From NCBI GenBank assembly GCA_937773605.1, contig CALJVP010000007.1, positions 1 through 64,000 of the forward strand: a stretch of 64,000 nt of DNA, written 5' to 3'. A program made the translations under genes and the position numbers. This document shows positions 17,058 to 25,567 of this stretch, one piece after another; position 1 is the stretch's first letter, and each line of letters starts with the position of its first letter. The DNA is from an uncultured SAR86 cluster bacterium (GTDB taxonomy: Bacteria > Pseudomonadota > Gammaproteobacteria > Magnimaribacterales > Magnimaribacteraceae). The notes under the pieces are model-generated. The model was not told the origin of the DNA and ran no database searches. It saw nothing but the letters and a program-made list of their open reading frames with translations.

Positions 17058-18388
17058 AAAATGACACGATTATCAAGAATTGCCAAATTGTTAATGAGGG
17101 GTGTGTATTAGATTCTGACGTTCTTATTCGAGACGGTCGAATAGAAAAAATTGCTCCCAATATAGATGAAACAGGGAAAATAATAGATGCAACTGGGCTC
17201 CATCTTTTTCCAGGTGTTATTGATGACCAGGTTCATTTCAGAGAACCGGGTCTAACGGAGAGAGGAAATATCAAATCAGAATCTCTTGCGGCAATTGCAG
17301 GAGGGACCACCACTTTCATGGATATGCCCAATGTGATACCTCCTACTTTAACCAACGAGTTGTGGAGACAAAAGATTGAAATAGCGTCTAAAAATGCCTC
17401 AGCTAATTATTCCTTTTACATGGGTTCAAGTAATGAAAATATTGATGAAATAAGAGCAATTAATCCAACTGAAGTTTGCGGTGTTAAGGTCTTTATGGGT
17501 TCATCGACCGGGAATCTTCTCGTGGATAACGAAGAAAGTTTAAATTTGATATTTAAAGATTCGCCTGTGCCAATAGCAACCCATTGCGAAGATACTCCCA
17601 TGATTAAGAAATTAGAAGAAACTTATAAGGCAAAATATGGAGAAGATATTCCAGTGGAATATCATGCCGACATAAGATCCAGAGAGGCTTGTCTGAAATC
17701 TTCTAAGAAGGCGGTCGATTTAGCTAATAAACACAATCAAGACTTGCACATATTGCACATATCAACGGCAGATGAACTTGCCCTGTTTTCTAATTTACCG
17801 ATAGAAGAAAAACTTATAACTGCTGAGGTTTGCATACCACATCTTTATTTCAATTCAGATGATTACCAGACTAAAGGAACTCTCATAAAATGTAATCCTT
17901 CCATCAAATCTCCTTCAGATCAAAGAGCTTTAAGGGATGCTCTGAAAACAGGTCTTATTGATTTTGTAGCTACAGATCATGCCCCACATTTATTGGCTGG
18001 CAAGAGTAATCCCTATATGGATTGTCCTTCAGGTATGCCTAGTATTGAACAAACATTGTTAGTTGTTTTGGAGATGGTTAAAAATGGAGAGCTGTCTCTT
18101 GAAGATGTACCAAGAGTTACTTCTCATAATATTGCCACTAGGTTTAAAATAAAAGACAGAGGATTTATCAGGGAAGGGTATTGGGCTGATATTGTTCTAG
18201 TTAATTTAAATGAAGAGCATGTAGTTGATGATGCAGTTACAAATTATGCTTGTGGGTGGTCTCCTTTTAATGGCGATCGCTTTAGCTCTAGAATAATTGA
18301 TACAATTGTCAGCGGAGAGCATGTCTTTAGCAAAGGAAAATTCTTAAAAACTAAAGAAGGTCTACAAATAGAATTTACTAGGAGTTAA
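17054..18388 (+). CDS. pyrC: Dihydroorotase-like cyclic amidohydrolase
   Basis: A 444-residue amidohydrolase with the dihydroorotase class I pattern: FPGVIDDQVHFREPGLTERG (53-72), AGGTTTFMDMPNVIPPT, VKVFMGSS, THCED, HILHIST and VATDHAPH. The usual first metal ligand of the H-x-H pair is Gln59 here, while H61 and R63 are kept. Dihydroorotase closes carbamoyl-aspartate to dihydroorotate in pyrimidine synthesis. Given its oxygenase and deacylase neighbours, a hydantoinase- or allantoinase-like catabolic role is possible. It starts with TTG overlapping the TauD stop and ends 9 bp before the PhyH gene. Confidence 0.8.
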   Translation: MKNDTIIKNCQIVNEGCVLDSDVLIRDGRIEKIAPNIDETGKIIDATGLHLFPGVIDDQVHFREPGLTERGNIKSESLAAIAGGTTTFMDMPNVIPPTLTNELWRQKIEIASKNASANYSFYMGSSNENIDEIRAINPTEVCGVKVFMGSSTGNLLVDNEESLNLIFKDSPVPIATHCEDTPMIKKLEETYKAKYGEDIPVEYHADIRSREACLKSSKKAVDLANKHNQDLHILHISTADELALFSNLPIEEKLITAEVCIPHLYFNSDDYQTKGTLIKCNPSIKSPSDQRALRDALKTGLIDFVATDHAPHLLAGKSNPYMDCPSGMPSIEQTLLVVLEMVKNGELSLEDVPRVTSHNIATRFKIKDRGFIREGYWADIVLVNLNEEHVVDDAVTNYACGWSPFNGDRFSSRIIDTIVSGEHVFSKGKFLKTKEGLQIEFTRS

Positions 18389-18397
18389 AATAAAATT

Positions 18398-19204
18398 ATG
18401 AACCCAGCTCTTCATAAAGATAACTTAAATTTTTCATGGTCCATGAAAGATGGTCCATTTGAATATCTTACAGAGAAACAAATCTCCTCGTTTAATTCAG
18501 AAGGTTATTTAGTAATGGAGAATGCTTTTGATGAAGATTTAGTAACAAAAGTTATAGATAAAATTGATCCGTATGAATTTAATGTAACGGAGGCACTTAA
18601 AGGTTTAGATGAAGGAAAATTTTTTATTTCAAGGGCAGAAGAGATAACTTTCACGACGCATCTTGTTACTCAATCTGATGAATTAAAAGATTTCAGTAAA
18701 CATGAAGTTTTTAGGAAACTCTGCAAAGATCTTGTTGGAGACAATGTGCGCCTCTATTGGGATCAGGCTGTTTACAAGAAACCAGGAACTGTAGATGAAT
18801 TCCCATGGCATCAAGATAATGGCTATAACTTCGTTGAACCCCAGGCTTATTTAACTTGTTGGATTGCCTTAACTGATACAGATGAATTTAACGGCTGTCC
18901 TTGGATAATGCCAGGGTTGCATAAAAAAGGAACTTTGCATCATGAAGCTACTGAATTGGGATATGAAATAACTTTGGATTCTTCTAAAGCAGTGCCTGTT
19001 CCACTTAAAGCAGGAAGCATTGCAGTATTTTCCTCATTAACCCCTCACAGGACTGGGCCCAATACTTCCGAAGGAATAAGAAAAGCTTATATATTGCAAT
19101 ACGCACCAGAAGGGGCTGTTAGAAAAATATCCCACTCCATAACAGAGCCTCTAGATGATGAAGCCAGGCAATACTTAATTCTTAAAGAAGGAAAAGAAGT
19201 TTAA
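18398..19204 (+). CDS. Phytanoyl-CoA dioxygenase (PhyH) family protein
   Basis: A 268-residue Fe(II)/2OG oxygenase. It opens with an EGYLVMENAFDEDLV start typical of PhyH, has the iron site WHQDN near residue 131, a mid-domain TCWIALTDTDEFNGCPWIMPGLHKKG, and the distal His with Arg in LTPHRTGPNTSEGIRKA. Bacterial PhyH-family enzymes hydroxylate diverse lipids and small molecules; the substrate is not shown. It is the last gene of the 14.3-19.2 kb run and is convergent with the NMO gene, meeting it with no gap. Confidence 0.88.
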   Translation: MNPALHKDNLNFSWSMKDGPFEYLTEKQISSFNSEGYLVMENAFDEDLVTKVIDKIDPYEFNVTEALKGLDEGKFFISRAEEITFTTHLVTQSDELKDFSKHEVFRKLCKDLVGDNVRLYWDQAVYKKPGTVDEFPWHQDNGYNFVEPQAYLTCWIALTDTDEFNGCPWIMPGLHKKGTLHHEATELGYEITLDSSKAVPVPLKAGSIAVFSSLTPHRTGPNTSEGIRKAYILQYAPEGAVRKISHSITEPLDDEARQYLILKEGKEV

Positions 19205-20344
19205 TTATTCTTCAAAAAAACCACTCATCCTTTCGTAAGCGCCTATAAAATCTTCTTTAAAATCTTGTACAACGTCGCTTGCAGAAATACTCTGATTCAT
19301 TAATCCAACACCTTGTCCTACCCAATAAGTGGCTAGATCTTGAGCTCCTTCATGACCGCCCGCTGCAAGTTTGTTTACCTTTTGAAGTGCAGGTTCAGCA
19401 ACCATAGGTTGAAGGGGCATAGGTAGGGGTTCTGGTGCTTTATCTGACTCCCAGGCATCAGTCCATGTAGATTGCAGTTGTCTTGAATGTTTTCCAGTTC
19501 TGCTTCTAGATCTAACTGTTTGGCTTGAATTTGCTGCTATCATTTTCTCTTTAATTACAGGATCGACTTCCGATTCAATTGTTGTAAGCCACACAGAACC
19601 ACACCAAGCTCCTGAAGCTCCCATACTCATGGCAGCAGCCATTTGTTTTCCGGTGACTATTCCGCCTGCTGCAAGAATAGGAACATCTCCATAAGGCTGA
19701 ATAGCTTCATGTACTTCAGGTATTAGAATCATAGTTGGAACACTTCCACAATGTCCTCCAGCCTCTGTACCGGAAACAACGAGTATATCAACACCAGCTT
19801 TTACTTGATTTATGGCATGCTGAGCTGTTCCTAAAAGAGCAGCTACTTTTACATCATTATCTTTTCCCATTTGAAGCATCCAGTCGGGCGGTACTCCTAG
19901 AGCATTAGCTATTAATTTAATAGGGTGATTGAAGGCAACATCAAGTAACGCTTTTGCTCCTCCCGATTGAGTGTTAGCTGCAAAACCCGAACCACCAGTG
20001 TCAATGGTTCTCAGTTCAGATGCTTCTATATCATTATTTTCTAAAACATCAGCTCTAAAATCTGCGTATTCTTGAGGAATCATAGCAACTAGCTTTTCAG
20101 CATCAAATTTTTCATCTCTGCCTATCATCTTATTTGGTATTAAGACATCAACTCCATATGGTTTCCCATCGATATGATCGTCAATCCATTTAAGTTCTTT
20201 TTCTAGTTGTTCCGGTGACATGCCAACAGCACCAAGCACACCACAACCACCAGCTTTAGATACCGCAACTACAACATCTCTGCAATGAGTAAAAGCTACC
20301 AGTGGAAATTCAATTTCTAAAAGCTCACAAATCTTTGAGTTCAT
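19205..20344 (-). CDS. Nitronate monooxygenase family flavoprotein
   Basis: A 379-residue TIM-barrel FMN protein of the 2-nitropropane dioxygenase/NMO family: GGCGVLGAVGMSPEQLEKEL at the N-terminus, GVDILVVSGTEAGGHCGSV (phosphate and FMN site) mid-protein, and PILAAGGIVTGKQMAAAMSMGASGAWCGSVWL near residue 230. NMOs oxidise alkyl nitronates; related proteins act as enoyl reductases. The SD CAGGAG lies before the ATG on the minus strand. It may pair with the 36-residue membrane peptide gene just upstream at 20366-20476. Confidence 0.85.
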   Translation of the reverse strand: MNSKICELLEIEFPLVAFTHCRDVVVAVSKAGGCGVLGAVGMSPEQLEKELKWIDDHIDGKPYGVDVLIPNKMIGRDEKFDAEKLVAMIPQEYADFRADVLENNDIEASELRTIDTGGSGFAANTQSGGAKALLDVAFNHPIKLIANALGVPPDWMLQMGKDNDVKVAALLGTAQHAINQVKAGVDILVVSGTEAGGHCGSVPTMILIPEVHEAIQPYGDVPILAAGGIVTGKQMAAAMSMGASGAWCGSVWLTTIESEVDPVIKEKMIAANSSQTVRSRSRTGKHSRQLQSTWTDAWESDKAPEPLPMPLQPMVAEPALQKVNKLAAGGHEGAQDLATYWVGQGVGLMNQSISASDVVQDFKEDFIGAYERMSGFFEE

Positions 20345-20365
20345 TTTATTCTCCTGGGGTTATTG

Positions 20366-20476
20366 TTAATAAATTGATTGTAAATATATTGATAGAAATA
20401 TTTGCAGAACAACAATCACTCCTATTAAGCCAAAAAACGATGCAATAGTAACAAGGGTCTTTTTATCTTCTTCCAT
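20366..20476 (-). CDS. Possible 36-residue single-TM peptide
   Basis: The frame encodes a short charged head MEEDKKTL, then about 24 hydrophobic residues (SFFGLIGVIVVLQIFL region) and a polar end QSIY. GGGAG stands 7 nt before the ATG on this strand, which favours real translation. It lies directly upstream of the NMO gene in the same direction (22 bp gap). No family is recognised. It resembles the tiny membrane protein at 28381 in plan (charged head plus one TM helix) but not in sequence. Confidence 0.4.
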   Translation of the reverse strand: MEEDKKTLVTIASFFGLIGVIVVLQIFLSIYLQSIY

Positions 20477-20518
20477 TTAGTTTCTCCCGTTAAAAAATAG
20501 TATTATTCTGTTTTAAAT

Positions 20519-21763
20519 ATGGAAGGTCAAAGAAAATTAAATAAAAAAGCATGGAGCTGGGCATTTTATGATTGGGCAAACTCCGGTTTTGCTACCACTG
20601 TTATGGCTGGATTTTTTCCAATTTTTTTTAAATCGTACTGGGCAGGTGATTTAGATCCCGCTCAAAGTACTTTTGCCATTGGTTCAATAAATTCTTTTGT
20701 AGGTCTGATTATTGCCATTAGCGCTCCTATTCTTGGTGCTCTTGCAGATGTCGGACGTGTAAAAAAGAGGTTCTTATTATTTTTCGCACTGATAGGCATA
20801 CTATCGACGGGTTATTTATTTTTTATACCTGAGAGTTCATGGAAATTAGCAATACTTTTTTATGGTCTCGGAGTTATAGGGTTTTCGGGAGGAAATATTT
20901 TTTATGATGCTTTGATCATAGATATTTCTAAGCCTAATGAAAGAAATAGAGCTTCAGCTTTGGGTTTTTCATTGGGTTATCTTGGAGGTGGTCTTTTATT
21001 CTTACTCAATGTACTGATGTACACAAACCCAGAATGGTTTGGCTTGTCATCTGCTGTAGATGCTGTGTTGTGGTCTTTCTTAAGTGTTTCATTGTGGTGG
21101 TTTATTTTCTCTTTTCCTTTGTTTATTAATACAAAAGAAACTAAATCAGTTAAACAAGATATAAATTCATCAATTATAAAAACAGCATTTACTAATCTTT
21201 ATCAGACAGCAAGATCCATAAAAAAGTACAAAAGTGCAGCTATCTTCCTGTTAGCTTATTTTTTATATATGGATGGCGTAGACACCATAATACGAATGGC
21301 AACTTCATATGGTTCTGATATAGGTTTAACCGCTACATCAATGATAGGTGCTTTACTTCTAACTCAATTCATAGGCTTTCCTGCTACTCTTGTCTTTGGA
21401 TTGTATGCCGATAAATTTGGTTACAAGAAGTCTTTAACCTTTGCTATTTCAGTTTATATAGGGGTGGTCTTATTTAGTTCTCAAATGGATACTGCCTTTG
21501 AATTTTATATTGTTGCTTCTGTAATTGGGCTTGTTCAGGGAGGAGTTCAAGCAATTAGCAGATCTTACTTCAGCAACTTAATACCAGAAGATAAAGCTGC
21601 GGAATTCTTTGGCTTTTATAATTTTATTGGAAAGTCGTCTGTCTTTTTTGGTCCATTTATGGTTTCAGGCATAGCTCTTTTAACAGGCAGTCCTGGCTAC
21701 GGCATCTTAAGCCTATTGTTATTGTTTATTCCTGGATTAATTCTCCTCTGGAAGGTCCCTTGA
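20519..21763 (+). CDS. MFS transporter, UMF1 (Atg22-like) family
   Basis: A 414-residue inner-membrane protein with about 11-12 hydrophobic segments. The N-terminal KKAWSWAFYDWANSGFATTVMAGFFP is the hallmark of the UMF1/Atg22-like group of major facilitator proteins. The C-terminal half contains GLVQGGVQAISRSYFSNLIP, also typical. The fungal relative exports amino acids from the vacuole; bacterial substrates are unknown. The gene stands alone, convergent with the GDPD gene (2 bp apart). Confidence 0.85.
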   Translation: MEGQRKLNKKAWSWAFYDWANSGFATTVMAGFFPIFFKSYWAGDLDPAQSTFAIGSINSFVGLIIAISAPILGALADVGRVKKRFLLFFALIGILSTGYLFFIPESSWKLAILFYGLGVIGFSGGNIFYDALIIDISKPNERNRASALGFSLGYLGGGLLFLLNVLMYTNPEWFGLSSAVDAVLWSFLSVSLWWFIFSFPLFINTKETKSVKQDINSSIIKTAFTNLYQTARSIKKYKSAAIFLLAYFLYMDGVDTIIRMATSYGSDIGLTATSMIGALLLTQFIGFPATLVFGLYADKFGYKKSLTFAISVYIGVVLFSSQMDTAFEFYIVASVIGLVQGGVQAISRSYFSNLIPEDKAAEFFGFYNFIGKSSVFFGPFMVSGIALLTGSPGYGILSLLLLFIPGLILLWKVP

Positions 21764-21765
21764 AA

Positions 21766-22512
21766 TTAAAATAGATTTTGTTCTATCAAAACCTTTTTTA
21801 AAACACTGGGTTTATCCGTCATGAGTCCATCGACAGTTTTTTTGATTAGAATACGCATTTCTTCGGGATCATCTATTGTCCACACATGAACTAACTTGTT
21901 CTGCCTGTGAGCTTCCTCAATAAATGCTTTAGTGACAACGGGTATTCCCCATTGCGAAGTTGGAACTTGAGCACACATTCCAGGTTGATTATTAATAGGC
22001 AAGCCCCAAGATTTCATTATAAGTTTAGAAACTTCTAATTGACCCATGGAAGTACATGCATCTTTTCCAGCTAGATTTCTTATTCTATTTAATCTTTTTG
22101 AGGAAAAAGCTGCTAAACAGGTTCTGCTTAAGGCATCGTGAGATTTAACTATATCCACGGTCTTTTCTACGGCCCTATCAACTTTTACGTCTATATTAAA
22201 TCTTAGATCTTTAAAGGAAGACAAGAGTTCATCTAGAGTAGGTATTTTCCCTCCGTTTATAAGATCTAAAGATTTAATTTCTTTAAGAGAAAGCTCGCTA
22301 ATTTTTTTTTCTAAACCAGCAATCCTTTTTAAATCAATGTCATGAAACACAACGACCTCTTCATCTTTTGTAAATTGGACATCAGTTTCCATAAAAGTAA
22401 AACCCAGATCGGACGAGTATTGAAAAGCCTCTAGAGTATTCTCAGTTTTTTCTTCATCTCCACCTCTGTGCACAAAACCATAGAAATTAAAATCTTGAAA
22501 AAATGAATGCAT
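21766..22512 (-). CDS. Glycerophosphodiester phosphodiesterase
   Basis: A 248-residue GDPD-family enzyme. It shows HRGGDEEKTENTLEAF (substrate His, Arg and Glu), METDVQFTKDEEVVVFHDIDLKRI (metal Glu/Asp and catalytic His), and the C-terminal VHVWTIDDPEEMRILI and GLMTDKP of the TIM barrel. It releases glycerol-3-phosphate from deacylated phospholipids. No signal peptide is seen, so it is cytoplasmic. With Pcs, the acyltransferase and the hydrolases nearby, it fits phospholipid turnover or phosphate scavenging. It is divergent from the hydrolase at 22605, with a palindrome between them. Confidence 0.9.
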   Translation of the reverse strand: MHSFFQDFNFYGFVHRGGDEEKTENTLEAFQYSSDLGFTFMETDVQFTKDEEVVVFHDIDLKRIAGLEKKISELSLKEIKSLDLINGGKIPTLDELLSSFKDLRFNIDVKVDRAVEKTVDIVKSHDALSRTCLAAFSSKRLNRIRNLAGKDACTSMGQLEVSKLIMKSWGLPINNQPGMCAQVPTSQWGIPVVTKAFIEEAHRQNKLVHVWTIDDPEEMRILIKKTVDGLMTDKPSVLKKVLIEQNLF

Positions 22513-22573
22513 AATTTAATTTTTTTTAAAAAAAACAGCTTACTAGCCACTTGGCAAGAAACATAGATATTGA

Positions 22574-22589
22574 TTATTTCATGAAATAA
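22574..22589. promoter_or_regulatory. 16-bp perfect palindrome between divergent genes
   Basis: TTATTTCATGAAATAA is its own reverse complement and lies in the 92-bp gap between the divergent GDPD and alpha/beta hydrolase genes, 15 bp before the hydrolase ATG. Its position suggests an operator for a dimeric regulator. No regulator gene is nearby, and the AT-rich context raises the chance rate. Confidence 0.35.
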
Positions 22590-22604
22590 CAGTGAAATGA
22601 GTTA

Positions 22605-23561
22605 ATGAATTATCTTTTTCTTATCTTAGCTTTAATATTTATTCTTTTTTACCTTCCTTATTTTTTAAAAACTTATCATCTTTTGACTTTAAAGAATTCA
22701 GATATTCCTTCTGAAGGGTCTTGGGTTAAGTTGACTGAAGGTAATATTTATTATCGTTGGTTCACTCCAGATGATTCAAAGGATAACGGCGAAATAATTG
22801 TTATGGTTCACGGCTTTTCAACACCTAGTTTTGTTTGGGGTGGTCTTCTAGAGAATTTAACTAGTCAAGGTTACAAAGTATTAGTTTATGACCACTACGG
22901 GAGGGGTTATTCTGAAAGACCAAAAACTTCTTACAATAAAGATTTATACGTAGACTCTTTAAAGGAGTTAATGGATTCACAAGACATAGCCCAACCTGTG
23001 CATTTAGTGGGTTACTCAATGGGAGGTCCTATCGTAGGTCACTTTGCTGTCTCTTATCCCGATCTCTCAAAAAGCTTAACTTTAATAGCACCAGCTGGAT
23101 TTATGATAGAAGCCTCAGGTTTAACAGGCTGGACAACTAAACCTTTATTTGGTGATTGGTTTTGGCATGTTTTTAATCACAGAATATACGGTGTAGGAAG
23201 AATGTCTGAAACCGTCGGAAGTGATGACCCTCTATCAATTAACGAAGAAGAATTTTTAGCTAACTTTAACAATCAATTATTATATAAAGGTTTCACAGAA
23301 TCTCTTCTTTCGACAGTTAGAAACTTCAATCTATTTAATGCGGAAGAAATGTATTCAAGGATCGGTTCTATGAAAATTCCAACACTGGCTATTTGGGGAA
23401 AATTAGACGGAGTTGTTCCTTACGATGGAAGTTTATTACTAAAGAAATCAATACCTCAGGTTACATTAGAGACTATAGATGAAGGCACACACGACATAAC
23501 TTATCGACAGCCAACTCAAGTTGGTGAAGCAATGAAAACTTTTTTATTAACGATTGAGTAG
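22605..23561 (+). CDS. Alpha/beta hydrolase with N-terminal membrane anchor
   Basis: A 318-residue protein. Residues about 2-20 are a hydrophobic anchor (YLFLILALIFILFYLPYF). The hydrolase domain follows: VMVHGFSTPSFVW (oxyanion), nucleophile Ser138 in GYSMGG, a lid in the middle, the acid in WGKLDGVVPY and the catalytic His in EGTHDITYRQP. It is probably an esterase or lipase-like hydrolase held at the inner membrane. It lies 9 bp before an acyltransferase gene on the same strand, which suggests a shared lipid role. Confidence 0.83.
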   Translation: MNYLFLILALIFILFYLPYFLKTYHLLTLKNSDIPSEGSWVKLTEGNIYYRWFTPDDSKDNGEIIVMVHGFSTPSFVWGGLLENLTSQGYKVLVYDHYGRGYSERPKTSYNKDLYVDSLKELMDSQDIAQPVHLVGYSMGGPIVGHFAVSYPDLSKSLTLIAPAGFMIEASGLTGWTTKPLFGDWFWHVFNHRIYGVGRMSETVGSDDPLSINEEEFLANFNNQLLYKGFTESLLSTVRNFNLFNAEEMYSRIGSMKIPTLAIWGKLDGVVPYDGSLLLKKSIPQVTLETIDEGTHDITYRQPTQVGEAMKTFLLTIE

Positions 23562-23570
23562 TTTATTAAT

Positions 23571-24701
23571 TTGAAAGACTTTAAAGATATTAGCCCTTAT
23601 GAAGATAACGAAGTTCCGGGAGCTATAGTTAGGCTAAAAGCTAATAACTCCTTTCTTTCTAAATTCTCACCGTTCTTTTTTCCAAGAATTTCTTCTTTTC
23701 TTCCTTTTTTAGGAAAATTCTTATTTAAATTGCAGTTTACAAAATACTTTGGATCATCAAAAAGTGTTAAAGACTTCCAGCAAAACTTAGCTCCTTTTTT
23801 TACTAAGATGATTGAATCAACCACGAGTGGTTTTTCTATTTCAGGTGAAGAGAACTTAACAAATAGAACAACTCTGTTTATAGGAAATCATAGAGATATA
23901 GCTCTAGATGCATCTTTTTTAAACTATGCTTTACATCAAAAAGGTTTAAATACAGCAAGGATAGCTATAGGAGATAATCTGCTTGATAAAAATTTTGCTG
24001 AAGAGCTTATGCGTTTAAATAAAAGTTTTGTGGTTCATCGAAATATTAAAGGGATTAAAGAGACTTATAAGAAGCTACACAAATTATCTTCATACATTTA
24101 CAAAAGCATTGTAGAAGATTCTGAGAATATTTGGATAGCTCAGAGGGAAGGTAGGGCAAGTGATGGTAATGATCTTTCTGATGCAGCAGTTTTAAAAATG
24201 TTATTTTTATCCAACAGAAAAAAAATGAAAATTAAAGAGTGGCTAAAAAAGGTAAATTTAACGCCAGTGGTAATTTCGTATGAATTTGATCCTCTGGATG
24301 TAATTAAAAGACAAGGAAATAGGAATTTAGTAGAGCTGGAAAAAAAAGAAAAAAACGAAAGAGATATAAGTGATTTAATTAATGGAATTGCAGGGTACAA
24401 AGGCGGAGTCCATTTACATATATGCAAACCTGTTTTGAACGAAATAAGTACTTTTGATGAATTAGTAGTCAAAATTAATGACTCTATCCAAGGCAATTAC
24501 AAGTTATGGCCAAGCAACTACTTTGCTGTAAACGAATTGTCTAAGATGGATAAAAGCTACGAACCTTATATTGAGGCTAACCTAGACACTTACAAAAGTT
24601 CTCAGTTCATGAATCGCTTTAATGATTTTAAAGATGAGAAGTTACAAGAGACTTTAAGAACTTATGCCAGACCAGTTATAAATAAAAAAAAGGCCAATTA
24701 G
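23571..24701 (+). CDS. PlsC-like glycerol acyltransferase family protein
   Basis: A 376-residue protein with the acyltransferase signature IGNHRDIALDASFLN near residue 105, a form of the His-Asp motif found in a group of uncharacterised glycerolipid acyltransferases, followed by an EGRASDGNDLSDAAVLKML block that carries the usual second motif. The rest is Lys-rich and basic, as expected for a membrane-surface enzyme. It should transfer a fatty acyl chain to a lipid or lysolipid. The start is TTG 23571. It follows the hydrolase by 9 bp, so both may remodel lipids. Confidence 0.75.
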   Translation: MKDFKDISPYEDNEVPGAIVRLKANNSFLSKFSPFFFPRISSFLPFLGKFLFKLQFTKYFGSSKSVKDFQQNLAPFFTKMIESTTSGFSISGEENLTNRTTLFIGNHRDIALDASFLNYALHQKGLNTARIAIGDNLLDKNFAEELMRLNKSFVVHRNIKGIKETYKKLHKLSSYIYKSIVEDSENIWIAQREGRASDGNDLSDAAVLKMLFLSNRKKMKIKEWLKKVNLTPVVISYEFDPLDVIKRQGNRNLVELEKKEKNERDISDLINGIAGYKGGVHLHICKPVLNEISTFDELVVKINDSIQGNYKLWPSNYFAVNELSKMDKSYEPYIEANLDTYKSSQFMNRFNDFKDEKLQETLRTYARPVINKKKAN

Positions 24702-24714
24702 AACAATTGACCTT
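24690..24714. terminator. Bidirectional hairpin terminator candidate
   Basis: AAGGCCAATT (24690-24699) pairs with AATTGACCTT (24705-24714) with one C/A mismatch, an AGAAC loop, an A-run before it and TTCTT after. It stands at the meeting point of the convergent acyltransferase and porin genes, overlapping the acyltransferase stop. The T-tract on the plus strand is broken; the A-run makes a better T-tract for the minus strand. Confidence 0.45.
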
Positions 24715-24734
24715 CTTAATCTGTTTCAGTGCCT

Positions 24735-25358
24735 CTATTTTGAGAAAGTAAATACCAAAGTATCTTCGTCGGCTAACCCACTATTGGAGTCCGCACTAAA
24801 GTCACTCAATCCTAATGAAACATTAAGTCCTGCTAATGTAACGGGCAGATCGTAACTTAGCATTGTGTATTTACCAAAATTTTCATAATCTCCAAAAGTA
24901 AGATTTAATCCAGAATCTCCTAGTGTGAATGAAGTTTCAAGATTGTCCGGAGCATCGTCCTGACCTAAGGAATAGGTGACACCGAAAAAGCTGTAATTCA
25001 ACCCTAGATATATTTCTTCAAAATCTAAAGAATTTTCCCCAGGATAAGTATATGAAAGATATCCAATATCATAGCTCAAGCCTGTTTCTAATTCATTAGA
25101 ATAACCAGCGTACCAATCAAGTTCGGTTGCAGCGTTGTCTCCAAATTCTACGTTTGAAGCCCAAGTTCCAAAGTATATTCCATTTTCATTGGCTATATCA
25201 AAGCCACCTGAAATTGCTGCTTCTTCTGAGGTCTGCGTCATGCCTCTCCAAATATAGTCACTAGATAGGGCCATATTACTTTCAAACTCAGCTGCACTTA
25301 TGGATAAGTGCCCGATGAGTATACAACTGCAAAAACAAATTTTTTTAAGTAACGTCAT
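24735..25358 (-). CDS. TorF family outer-membrane porin
   Basis: I chose the start at 25358 because AAGGAG is spaced correctly for it; the frame is open further, to 25400. The 207 residues begin with a signal peptide (LLKKICFCSCILIGHLSISA), then FESNMALSSDYIWRGMTQTSEEAAISGGFDI, typical of the TIGR02001/TorF family of putative porins. The rest alternates Tyr, Gly and aromatic residues as in a beta-barrel (YSNELETGLSYDIGYLSYTY) and ends in FTFSK. It is exported and sits in the outer membrane. Its solute is unknown. The gene is monocistronic. Confidence 0.83.
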   Translation of the reverse strand: MTLLKKICFCSCILIGHLSISAAEFESNMALSSDYIWRGMTQTSEEAAISGGFDIANENGIYFGTWASNVEFGDNAATELDWYAGYSNELETGLSYDIGYLSYTYPGENSLDFEEIYLGLNYSFFGVTYSLGQDDAPDNLETSFTLGDSGLNLTFGDYENFGKYTMLSYDLPVTLAGLNVSLGLSDFSADSNSGLADEDTLVFTFSK

Positions 25359-25567
25359 TTGATCTCCTTTTAAATTAAATAAAAATACAACTCTATACAT
25401 GCAACTTCTGTGCCAGACTTTAATATGGTTCTGAAGAAAATTATGCTTAAAGTTGGTGCGAAAAGAAAAAAAGTAGTAAAAGTCAGTGCAATCTAGGTTA
25501 AATAGTTTTTTTTCTAGAGACTTATCGTGTAATATTCAGCCTCCCAAAAGACTACTAGGAGATAATA

